Source: Planctomycetota bacterium
GTDB taxonomy: Bacteria; Planctomycetota; Planctomycetia; Gemmatales; Gemmataceae
Length of the DNA stretch: 64,000 nucleotides
Assembly: GCA_016873225.1 (NCBI GenBank)
Contig: VGXS01000004.1
Coordinates: 62,001 to 126,000 of the forward strand
Direction of reading: 5' to 3'
Numbering within the stretch: position 1 is the first letter of the stretch; every line of letters starts with the position of its first letter. This document shows, piece by piece, positions 35,788 to 43,645 of the stretch. The notes beneath the pieces are model-generated. The model searched no databases. It saw only the letters and a program-made list of their open reading frames with translations, and was not told the DNA's origin. The position numbers and the translations under genes were made by a program.

Positions 35788-36630
35788 ATGGAAGCCGAAC
35801 ACAGCCTGCTACCGATGGAATTGTTGGGGCGCGGTCCCGTCACGGAAGTTTGGAAGGCCATCAATCTTTCAACCGGCCGTCATGTGGCGCTGAAAAAACC
35901 TCGAGACAACACCGATGACGCCGCCTTGGCCCAAAGGCTGATCAGCCATGAAGCGCTGGTCTGCCAAACCGTGGCGCATCGATCCCTTCCCCGTATTCTC
36001 AATTTTGAATCCTCCGGCCCGGAGCCCTTTCTTTGCCTCAAGCTGCTGCGCGGAGAAAACCTAGACCACCGAAAAATCAGCGCGCGTCCTTGGACGCTTC
36101 TTGAACTGATCGACATGGTTTCCCATGTCGCCGAAGCACTGGAATCCCTTCACAAGGCAGGTTGGGTGCATGGTGATGTCCAGCCGGCAAACATCTTTCA
36201 GGAGTTCAATGGCAATAACCGGCTGATCGACATGGGTGGTGCCCACTTGGCGGGTCGGCACCCCTTCGATGGTACGGCAATGGAAATCGAACTCGTCGGC
36301 TCGGCGGATTACTGGGCGCCCGAGATTTGCAGATGCAATGGTGTTGGCGCACCCCCAGCCGACATCTTCGCACTTGGAGTCGTGGCGTTTGAAACCCTCG
36401 CTGAGAGGCGCCCTTGGCCCGGCGGAAGCCTTCGGGAAACCATCAAAAGGCACCACGGAGACCCTGCAGGCCCCTTGTCGAGCCGTTGGTGCCGAATTCC
36501 CGCCAAGGTGGCGCGCTTGGTGAACTCAATGCTGGCGCGAGATCCAATATCGAGGCCAACAGCCGCGGCCGTGGCTGACGAGTTGGGATCGGTGGCCATC
36601 AGGCTGATGGAACTCGGCGCGGTAGCCTGA
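35788..36630 (+). CDS. Stand-alone serine/threonine protein kinase-like protein
   Basis: 280 aa from the ATG at 35788. Kinase elements in order: glycine loop GRGPVTEVWKA (about 14-24, third glycine replaced), VALKKP with Lys36/37, the catalytic loop HGDVQPANI with Asp130, a DMG in place of DFG at 148-150, and YWAPEI as the APE motif. The catalytic loop is of the HGD (non-RD) kind. Planctomycete Ser/Thr kinases are usually followed by membrane helices or sensor repeats; this one has none and should be cytosolic. Lysine and both aspartates are kept, so activity is plausible. Its stop is ten bases from the converging ACT gene. Confidence 0.85.
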   Translation: MEAEHSLLPMELLGRGPVTEVWKAINLSTGRHVALKKPRDNTDDAALAQRLISHEALVCQTVAHRSLPRILNFESSGPEPFLCLKLLRGENLDHRKISARPWTLLELIDMVSHVAEALESLHKAGWVHGDVQPANIFQEFNGNNRLIDMGGAHLAGRHPFDGTAMEIELVGSADYWAPEICRCNGVGAPPADIFALGVVAFETLAERRPWPGGSLRETIKRHHGDPAGPLSSRWCRIPAKVARLVNSMLARDPISRPTAAAVADELGSVAIRLMELGAVA

Positions 36631-36640
36631 CTCAAGGAAC

Positions 36641-37150
36641 TCAGCTGAGTCCCTCTTCTCCCAGAAGATCATCCTCGGTGTAAAGCATGAATCCACGATT
36701 GGCAAGAATCCGGGCCGCCATCTCAAAATCTTCCACATGCATGGCCAAGGCGGCGCTTCCTTTTGGACCTATCAGCAAAGGATAGGCATAGTGAATGTTG
36801 ATCTCAGCCTGCAGCAGCGACTTGCACATTCCCAAAAGCGGTTCCTGAATATCGGGCAGACGAACGATCAACAGGTCACTTTCGGAAAACATCAACTCGG
36901 CGAGCGAAAGAATTTCCCTCGCCCTTTCGGGATCGCTCAGCACGAGGCGGATGATGGCGCAATCGGCGGAGTTGACAACCGAGATCGAAACGATGCGGAC
37001 GGATGTTGTTTCAAAATGCTGGACAACCCTGGCCAATCCGCCGATCTGGTTTTTCACAAAGACATTGAACTGGCGTACACCAGGCCAATCGCGACCGCGC
37101 GCGGTTCCAAGGCCGGAGTGGGATCCGGAGTCACCGCCCATGGTTGGCAT
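36641..37150 (-). CDS. Tandem ACT-domain protein
   Basis: 169 aa from the ATG at 37150, which has GGGGAG upstream. Residues about 28-95 form one ACT domain (QFNVFVKNQIGGLARVVQHFETTSVRIVSISVVNSADCAIIRLVLS) and about 100-165 a second (LLIVRLPDIQEPLLGMCKSLLQAEINIHYAYPLL). ACT domains bind amino acids and regulate their metabolism. No catalytic domain is attached. The gene is divergent from an aminotransferase gene across 154 bases, which suggests amino-acid-linked control, though this is inference. Confidence 0.8.
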   Translation of the reverse strand: MPTMGGDSGSHSGLGTARGRDWPGVRQFNVFVKNQIGGLARVVQHFETTSVRIVSISVVNSADCAIIRLVLSDPERAREILSLAELMFSESDLLIVRLPDIQEPLLGMCKSLLQAEINIHYAYPLLIGPKGSAALAMHVEDFEMAARILANRGFMLYTEDDLLGEEGLS

Positions 37151-37304
37151 GTCTGCTCCCCGCCCAGTCCGATTCGGCCCGGATCGCGCCGGCAAGGCGC
37201 TTGGTAAAATGGGATTGGAATGAACTCCTCTTCAACTTATGAGGAAAAAGGGTCGCCAACACGAACCTCGGGCCATTTGTCGCGCGCTTTTTCGGGGCCG
37301 AAAC

Positions 37305-38534
37305 ATGCAGAGCGAACCGAATACTCCGCAAACGCCGTTCAAAATCGAGGTCGCGGACCGCGTGAAGCGCCTGCCTCCCTACCTGTTCGGAAAAATCAAC
37401 GCCTTGAAATACCAAAAGCGCCGGGATGGGATCGATGTCATCGACCTGGGCATGGGCAACCCCTCGGACATGCCTCATCCCCAGGTGATTGAGAAACTGA
37501 TCGAGGCGGCAAAAGACGAGCGCAACCACGGGTATTCGGTCAGCAACGGACTGCGCAACCTACGCAAGGAAGTTGCTCTTCGCTACAAGCGTCGGCACGA
37601 TGTCAACCTCGACCCAGACACGGACATCATTGCCGGTTTGGGGTCCAAGGAGGTTTTCAGCCATATGTGCCTGGCTCTTCTGGGGCCGGGCGACACGGCG
37701 ATGGTTCCGGCGCCGTCGTTTCCCATCCATGTCTATGCTGTCATGCTTGCCTCGGGCAATGTGATCAGCCTCGACTGCACCGCTCCCGACCGATTCCTTT
37801 CCCAAGTGGCCACCGTCGCCGAGCATCTTTACCCCCGGCCCAAGGTGCTCATCCTCAACTATCCCCATAATCCGTCGACCACGGTCATCGAAAAAGATTT
37901 CTTTGTCGATGTCGTCGCCCTGGCCCGCAAGCATGGCTTCATGGTCATCCACGATTTCGCCTATGGCGATGTCTGCTACGACGGATATCAGGCCCCCAGC
38001 TTCCTCAGCGCCCCCGGCGCCCGGGATGTGGGGGTGGAAACCACGACGATGAGCAAGGGTTACAACATGGCCGGATGGCGCGTGGGATTCGCCGCGGGCA
38101 ATCCGGAAATGATTCGCGCCTTGGCCACCATCAAGGGGTATTACGACTACGGCCTTTTCGCGCCTATCCAGATCGCGGGTATCGTGGCCCTGCGCCATTG
38201 CGAGGACCTCGTCACGGAACAGGCTATGATCTACCAGCGGCGACGGGATGTGCTGGTTGATGGCCTGAGGCGGCTTGGCTGGCAGGTCGACGCTCCCAAG
38301 GCCACCATGTTCGTTTGGGCCAAATATCCCGATGAATGGCAGCAGCGATTGGGATCCATCGACTTCGCGATGAAACTCCTCGAGGAGGCAGAGGTCGCCG
38401 TCAGCCCTGGTCGCGGCTTCGGCGAGGCTGGGGAAGGCTACCTCCGCCTCGCGTTGGTTGAAAATGAGCAGCGCCTCAAACAGGCCGTCAGGAATATCGG
38501 GCGTTGCCTGCGCCCCGAGACGGTTTCAGGCTGA
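37305..38534 (+). CDS. Class I/II PLP-dependent aminotransferase (AlaC/DapL-like)
   Basis: 409 aa from the ATG at 37305; the longer frame adds a basic stretch with no similarity. Fold-type I motifs are clear: [16 protein letters not shown] at the start, [10 protein letters not shown] for the substrate pocket, [13 protein letters not shown] with the aspartate that contacts the pyridine nitrogen, and [17 protein letters not shown] with the Schiff-base lysine. It resembles AlaC, which forms alanine from pyruvate, and LL-diaminopimelate aminotransferase. A clear hairpin follows the stop by 25 bases. Confidence 0.9.
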   Translation: MQSEPNTPQTPFKIEVADRVKRLPPYLFGKINALKYQKRRDGIDVIDLGMGNPSDMPHPQVIEKLIEAAKDERNHGYSVSNGLRNLRKEVALRYKRRHDVNLDPDTDIIAGLGSKEVFSHMCLALLGPGDTAMVPAPSFPIHVYAVMLASGNVISLDCTAPDRFLSQVATVAEHLYPRPKVLILNYPHNPSTTVIEKDFFVDVVALARKHGFMVIHDFAYGDVCYDGYQAPSFLSAPGARDVGVETTTMSKGYNMAGWRVGFAAGNPEMIRALATIKGYYDYGLFAPIQIAGIVALRHCEDLVTEQAMIYQRRRDVLVDGLRRLGWQVDAPKATMFVWAKYPDEWQQRLGSIDFAMKLLEEAEVAVSPGRGFGEAGEGYLRLALVENEQRLKQAVRNIGRCLRPETVSG

Positions 38535-38559
38535 TTGAATCGTTCCCCCTCCCCTCTCA

Positions 38560-38597
38560 GGCCCCGGTGATCAACTCTCCGGGGCCGAACTGTTTTC
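38560..38597 (+). terminator. Terminator after the aminotransferase gene
   Basis: GGCCCCGG and CCGGGGCC form an eight-base-pair stem with an 11-base loop (38560-38586), followed by GAACTGTTTTC. It is placed 25 bases after the aminotransferase stop. Confidence 0.65.
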
Positions 38598-38660
38598 CCA
38601 ACCGTATACTGGCCATCGGTGTTCGGCACATGCAGCCCGCCAAGGCCACGGAGTCGATCG

Positions 38661-40805
38661 ATGTCCACCGTCCCATCCTCGAGCCAGCGAACATTCCTTG
38701 GCCATCCGGTCGGACTCTATTTTCTGTTCTTCACGGAAATGTGGGAACGGTTCAGCTACTACGGCATGCGGGCCCTGCTGATGCTGTACATGGTCAACCA
38801 CTTCAAGTGGGCCGCGTCAAGTTCGGCCTCCATTTACAAGTGGTATACGACCCTGGTCTATGTGACCCCCATCATTGGCGGCCTCCTTGCCGATCGGTAC
38901 CTGGGCAACCGCGTTGCCGTGATCATCGGCGCCGTGCTCATGGCTGTCGGCCATTTCCTGATGGCCTTCGAGGCGCAATCCATCTTCTTTGCGGCGCTCG
39001 TGTTCCTCGTGATAGGCAATGGTTTCTTCAAGCCCAACATGTCCACGCAGGTGGGACAGCTTTATCCGGTTGGCGACAGCAGGCGTGATGGCGCCTACAC
39101 GATTTTTTACATGGGAATCAATTTGGGAGCCTTCCTTTCTCCTCTTGCCTGCGGATGGCTGCAGGAAAACACAAGGGGCGGCTTCCACTCCGGTTTCGCC
39201 CTGGCGGGCATCGGCATGGTTCTTGGGTTGGTCACCTATCTCGTCGGCCAACCCTTCATCACTGAGGTGTCAGGCAAGGTCGGACAAGGCGAAGACAACT
39301 CCGTTGAAGGGCGGCCGAGTGCGATCGGCGCGATTTCTGCCTTGGCGCCGTTCATCGTCGGTCTTGGCGGCCTTGCCCTGCTCGCCCATGGCGCCTGGAA
39401 CGGGTTCGCCGGACAATACAAGGAAATGGCTCCCGGCCTCATCAGCGGTGCCTCCCTCCTCTTGGTCGGCTGGATCACATGGACCGTCACCGGCGCCTCG
39501 CGCGACCGCGTGCTTGTGATCGTGGTGATAGGGCTTTTCGCCGTGTTCTTCTGGGCCGCCTTCGAACAGGCCGGCACCGCGCTCAACCTCTGGGCCGACA
39601 AGACCACCAACCGCTATCTCACCGAAAGCCCGCCACCGGCCACCCCGTTCCCGCCCCAGGAATCATCGCCTCCCGCTACCCCGGCCGGCGGGCAAGCCTC
39701 GGCCGCCTCGGTGTTCGAAATGTTCCTTCCCAAGGAGACAGCTTCCGGCGAGGCTGAAATATCAACGCTCAACCCGGTGCCGACCGCGTGGTTCCAGTCG
39801 ATCAACGCCCTGGCGATTTTTCTCCTGGCGCCCTTCTTTGCCTGGTTGTGGCTGGTTTGGCGCATTTCCACTCCACTCAAGATGGTCCTCGGGATTTTCC
39901 TGATGGGCTGCTCGTTCTTCGTCATGGCCGCCGCCGGCATCGCTGAAAACCGCCCAGCCACCACGCCGTTGTCGGCCCTCCCGGCAACCGATGGCCTGCG
40001 CCTCGATGCCGCGGGAGCCATTCATGTTCGTGAGGAAACCCGCAAGAGGCTGGCCGGGGAACCCGATCCGGAAGCCGGCGAGGAAATCGCCCACGCGGGC
40101 AGGCTGGTGTTCGCGGGCGGAAGCCTCAGGTCCACGGGGGTTTTTCCTGACATCGAACGCGATCGGCTTGTTGCGGCCAGCGCCCCAGCCTCTTTCCGCC
40201 AGGCCCTTGCGGCCGCCCGCGCCACGCTCGCCGCCGACAACGCGCCGAAGGAGATTTCGATAGTGGTTGATGAATCGGTCAGGCAACTCGACCTGCGCTA
40301 CACCGGATGGAGCCCATCCAAGGCCGCGTACGAACCGGCCACCAGGACGCTGACAATCAAGGCTAGGCTGGCGGATCGGGACATCAAGGCGCTGCTCGTC
40401 GCCGCTGGCGCGCCCGAATGGCGCCATTCCCTCGATTCCATCATGATCGAATCGGCCGGTTTCAAGGTTTCGGCATGGTGGCTTTTCCTCTGCTACCTTC
40501 TCGCCACATTGGGGGAATTATGCCTTTCCCCTGTCGGTTTGTCCATGACAAGCAAGCTGGCACCCGCCAAATACGCCACCGTTCTCATGGGCATGTGGCT
40601 GCTGGTCAGCGCCTTCGGCAACTATGCCGCCGGCGCCCTGGGCGAACTCTACTCGGTCGTCCCGCCTGTCCCCTACTTTGGATACACGGGGGCCACCTTG
40701 GCTGCCGCGGCGATCATTCTCCTGCTGTTCGCGAAAATCGTCGCGGCCATGATGCATGCCGCCGACGATGCCACACCTGCCAGGAAGGAGTCCCAGGCAT
40801 CGTGA
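38661..40805 (+). CDS. POT/PTR-family peptide transporter with a large soluble insertion
   Basis: 714 aa from the ATG at 38661, against 450-520 for typical bacterial POT proteins. The proton-coupling motif E26-x-x-E29-R30 lies in TEMWERFSYYG at the start, and GNGFFKPNMSTQVGQLY and YMGINLGAFLSPL follow. One extra stretch (about residues 325-365) is Pro/Ala-rich. A second, about 430-600, is a soluble alpha/beta segment before AWWLFLCYLLATLGELCLSPVGLSM. Members import di- and tripeptides using the proton gradient; substrates of planctomycete versions are unknown. Its stop overlaps the start of the DUF4432 gene (GTGA). Confidence 0.88.
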   Translation: MSTVPSSSQRTFLGHPVGLYFLFFTEMWERFSYYGMRALLMLYMVNHFKWAASSSASIYKWYTTLVYVTPIIGGLLADRYLGNRVAVIIGAVLMAVGHFLMAFEAQSIFFAALVFLVIGNGFFKPNMSTQVGQLYPVGDSRRDGAYTIFYMGINLGAFLSPLACGWLQENTRGGFHSGFALAGIGMVLGLVTYLVGQPFITEVSGKVGQGEDNSVEGRPSAIGAISALAPFIVGLGGLALLAHGAWNGFAGQYKEMAPGLISGASLLLVGWITWTVTGASRDRVLVIVVIGLFAVFFWAAFEQAGTALNLWADKTTNRYLTESPPPATPFPPQESSPPATPAGGQASAASVFEMFLPKETASGEAEISTLNPVPTAWFQSINALAIFLLAPFFAWLWLVWRISTPLKMVLGIFLMGCSFFVMAAAGIAENRPATTPLSALPATDGLRLDAAGAIHVREETRKRLAGEPDPEAGEEIAHAGRLVFAGGSLRSTGVFPDIERDRLVAASAPASFRQALAAARATLAADNAPKEISIVVDESVRQLDLRYTGWSPSKAAYEPATRTLTIKARLADRDIKALLVAAGAPEWRHSLDSIMIESAGFKVSAWWLFLCYLLATLGELCLSPVGLSMTSKLAPAKYATVLMGMWLLVSAFGNYAAGALGELYSVVPPVPYFGYTGATLAAAAIILLLFAKIVAAMMHAADDATPARKESQAS

Positions 40806-41947
40806 CAGCCCAAATCATTCCCTTGCCGGCCAGCGGCGCCGGGTTCAAAATCGACGCGACGACCCACCGCGAGGTGCCTGGCGCTTGGTCAATCTCGGGG
40901 GGGCCTTGCCATCAGGGACTTGCCGGAGGGATGACCGTGGCGCAAGTCGACTCGGGCGCCCTGTCGGCAACCATACTTCCCGGCAAGGGGATGGGAATCT
41001 GGAAGGCCGAGGGCGCCGGCCACGCTTTGGGTTGGAAATCACCGGTCCGTTCCGGCCCGGTCCATCCCGCCCTTGTCAACGCGCACCGGAGGGGCGGAAT
41101 TGGTTGGCTTGACGGTTTCGACGAACTTCTTTGCCGCTGCGGCTTGGCGGCCAATGGCCCACCCGGCAAGGATGACAATGGAGGTGAAATCACACTGCAT
41201 GGGCGGATCGCGAATCTTCCGGCATGGAAACTCGAGGCGGTCGTCGAGGCCGGGCCTCGACCGCGAATCGGCCTTCGGGGAGTTGTCGACGAATGTTCGC
41301 TCTTTGATTCCTGCCTCAGGCTCACCACGACATACTTCATTGAACCGGGTTCCCTAGTCCTTCGGGTTGAGGACCGGATTGAAAATCTCGGAGCTCGGCC
41401 GGCGGAATTCCAGCTTCTTTACCATCTGAACATCGGTTTTCCCTTTCTTGGCGCGGGAAGCCGGGCCCATGTGCGCTTTGCTGAAATGGCGCCTCAAACC
41501 CCCAGGGCCGCCGAAGGCATTTCCTCATGGCAAACCTATGGCCCGCCGGAAACCGGCTTCGCGGAGCAGGTCTACCTCTTTCATCCCCGCGCGGATGCCA
41601 ATGGCCAAGGCCTGGCCGTGCTTGAAAAATCTGATGGATGCAGCGCGCTGGTGGTACGGTTTCCCGTCGAAAGCCTTCCGTTTTTCACTCTCTGGAAAAA
41701 TTCAGGCGCCTTGGAAGATGGTTATGTCACGGGACTGGAACCAGCGACGGGTTTTCCGAATTTCAAGGCGTTTGAGCGGGCGCATGATCGAGTTCCGGTG
41801 CTGGCCCCGGGAACATCCTGGAACGCTTCATGGACCATCGAATTGGTTTCAGAAGCCTCGAAAGTGAAAGCCGCTGTTGCGGAGTGCGGCATTCATGGCA
41901 CCGTGCATGGCTTGCCTGTCCGTGGATTCAGCCCCCAGGGCGGCTGA
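40802..41947 (+). CDS. DUF4432 family protein (aldose 1-epimerase-like fold)
   Basis: 381 aa. The GTG at 40802 overlaps the transporter's TGA by four bases and has GGAG 11 bases upstream (40787-40790); a longer frame inside the transporter gene is spurious. Motifs of the galactose-mutarotase-like DUF4432 family are visible: GMGIWKAEGAGHALGWKSP, GIGWLDGFDELLCRCGL, ITLHGRIANLPAW and FQLLYHLNIGFPFLG. The catalytic chemistry of the family is not established; sugar binding or epimerisation is likely. Tight coupling to the transporter and a DUF1080 gene suggests carbohydrate work. Confidence 0.85.
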   Translation: MTAQIIPLPASGAGFKIDATTHREVPGAWSISGGPCHQGLAGGMTVAQVDSGALSATILPGKGMGIWKAEGAGHALGWKSPVRSGPVHPALVNAHRRGGIGWLDGFDELLCRCGLAANGPPGKDDNGGEITLHGRIANLPAWKLEAVVEAGPRPRIGLRGVVDECSLFDSCLRLTTTYFIEPGSLVLRVEDRIENLGARPAEFQLLYHLNIGFPFLGAGSRAHVRFAEMAPQTPRAAEGISSWQTYGPPETGFAEQVYLFHPRADANGQGLAVLEKSDGCSALVVRFPVESLPFFTLWKNSGALEDGYVTGLEPATGFPNFKAFERAHDRVPVLAPGTSWNASWTIELVSEASKVKAAVAECGIHGTVHGLPVRGFSPQGG

Positions 41948-41959
41948 CTGGAGTTGTTC

Positions 41960-43015
41960 ATGTTGATGTCATGCATCCTCATTTCAGTGTTCATGCAACC
42001 TCTTTCCGAAAAGGAAGCGATCGATGGCTGGCTTGAACTCATCGACAAGGATGGGTTCGGATGGCCGGTTCGAAACGGATGGATGACAGCCGAGGGGGGA
42101 TGGCGGGCTGGAAAGAACTGCACCGCCCGGCACGGCGCCGTGATGGGACCTTGCAAGGCCGAGGTCAGGATGAAGGCCTTTGGTGATACGGCGAGCCTTG
42201 CCCTGAGGTGGATCGCGACCGATGGCAAGGTTCAGGTTCTCGAAGCCCCCATCAACGCAAAAGCTGGCGCCGAATCGAAATGGGAACCCGACCTGTCCCG
42301 GGTGACCCCTGGTTCGATTGAGCTGGCCGCGACAGATCTTGTCGTGACTTCTGTCCGGATACTCCCCACGGTGAAGGAAAGGCTCATCAATGGCAAGGAT
42401 CTTTCGGGATGGACCATATTCCCCGACAAAAAATCGCGTTATTCCATCGCGGCGGGCGGATGGCTCCATGTGGAGGATGGCCCCGGCGACATCCAAAGCG
42501 ACTTTCAGGCAGCCGACTTCGTGGCGCGCCTCACCCTTCGCACCAATGGCAAGCATCTCAACAGCGGGCTATTCTTCCGCGCCATTCCCGGCCAGTTCAC
42601 CCAGGCCTACGAGGCCCAGATCCGCAACCAGTTCACTCCAGGGGAATCTCGGGAATACAAGGTCGATCGGTTCGATCCCGCCACGGGCGCTCCATGGACC
42701 CCGATCGTGTTCAGGTCGGAGGCCGTTGATTTCGGCACGGGTGCCATTTACAGGCGGGTTCCGGCCCGCTCCCAAACCGCCAGCGATGGATCCTGGTTCA
42801 CGATGACCGTCGCGACGCATGGCCGCCGCTTCGCCACTTGGGTAAATGGCATCCAGCAGGTCGACTGGATCGACAATCGTCCCGCCAACGACAATCCGAG
42901 GCAGGGCTATCGCGCCGCCAAGGGCGCCTTTAGCCTCCAGGGACACGATCCGACAACCAACATCGACTTTCGATCACTCAACATCCAGGTCCTTGATTCA
43001 TCGACCCGGCGCTGA
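41960..43015 (+). CDS. Secreted DUF1080 protein (3-keto-disaccharide hydrolase-like)
   Basis: 351 aa from the ATG at 41960, seven bases after GGAG (41949-41952). A short hydrophobic start (MLMSCILISVFMQPL) may be an export signal. Two concanavalin-like domains can be seen: the second begins ERLINGKDLSGWTIFPDKK and contains NSGLFFRAIPGQFTQAYEAQIRNQ, the conserved DUF1080 core, and ends with LQGHDPTTNIDFRSLNI. Characterised members hydrolyse 3-keto-O-glucosides. The gene follows DUF4432 by 12 bases, precedes a YbjN-like gene by 16, and faces a Gfo/Idh/MocA gene. Confidence 0.88.
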   Translation: MLMSCILISVFMQPLSEKEAIDGWLELIDKDGFGWPVRNGWMTAEGGWRAGKNCTARHGAVMGPCKAEVRMKAFGDTASLALRWIATDGKVQVLEAPINAKAGAESKWEPDLSRVTPGSIELAATDLVVTSVRILPTVKERLINGKDLSGWTIFPDKKSRYSIAAGGWLHVEDGPGDIQSDFQAADFVARLTLRTNGKHLNSGLFFRAIPGQFTQAYEAQIRNQFTPGESREYKVDRFDPATGAPWTPIVFRSEAVDFGTGAIYRRVPARSQTASDGSWFTMTVATHGRRFATWVNGIQQVDWIDNRPANDNPRQGYRAAKGAFSLQGHDPTTNIDFRSLNIQVLDSSTRR

Positions 43016-43031
43016 AAAAGGAAATACCGCC

Positions 43032-43577
43032 ATGCAAGACAACGATCCCGAACCCCTCTCGCTGATCGAAATAATCGAGCAAGTGCTTGTCGAGGATGAC
43101 TGGCATTATGAGCGTGACGAGGAACGGGATGTCGTCATGCTGGGGGTGAAATGCCGCAACGCCTCACTTCGACTGGCTTTTGATGCCAAGGAGGACAAGG
43201 GCGTCGTGGTTCTATACGGGCTCATCGACGGTCGAGTGCCGTCTCAGAAACATGTCGAGGCAGCAGAATTCATCACCCGTGCCAACTACGGACTCTTGGT
43301 TGGCAACTTTGAGATGGATTACGGGGATGGCGAAGTCCGGTTCAAGGTGAGCGTCGATGTCGAAGGGGCCGAACTCACCCCAACAATGATCCGCAACATG
43401 ATCAATTATTGCGTCGTCACCCTCAACCGTTATTATCCCGGCCTCATGGGGGTCCTTTTCGGCAACCTCGACCCGGCGGAAGCCGCCTCGGAGGCGGAGG
43501 CGAGCGAAGACGACGATGATGTCAACGGCGACGATTGCGACCACGAACACGACGAGAATGATGATCAGAAGGAGTGA
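43032..43577 (+). CDS. YbjN domain-containing protein with acidic tail
   Basis: 181 aa from the ATG at 43032; the longer reading frame lies inside the DUF1080 gene. Residues 8-150 have the YbjN pattern: IIEQVLVEDDWHYERDEERDVVMLGVKCRN then LRLAFDAKEDKGVVVLYGLI and EFITRANYGLLVGNFEMDYGDGEVRFKVSVDVEG. These are chaperone-like alpha/beta folds of uncertain role. The last 30 residues are almost wholly Asp/Glu/His. A 12-base-pair hairpin spans the stop codon and the following bases. Confidence 0.8.
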   Translation: MQDNDPEPLSLIEIIEQVLVEDDWHYERDEERDVVMLGVKCRNASLRLAFDAKEDKGVVVLYGLIDGRVPSQKHVEAAEFITRANYGLLVGNFEMDYGDGEVRFKVSVDVEGAELTPTMIRNMINYCVVTLNRYYPGLMGVLFGNLDPAEAASEAEASEDDDDVNGDDCDHEHDENDDQKE

Positions 43578-43600
43578 GGCGGGCCAAGTTGGCCCGCCTC
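43576..43600. terminator. Bidirectional terminator between YbjN and Gfo/Idh/MocA genes
   Basis: GAGGCGGGCCAA and its exact complement form a 12-base stem around a single central base (effectively ten pairs with a five-base loop), starting inside the YbjN stop codon. It lies between converging genes and could end both transcripts. There is no T-tract. Confidence 0.65.
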
Positions 43601-43645
43601 TCAAGCACGATAACAATTCGGTTCGCGCGACCCCTTGGGAATCCG

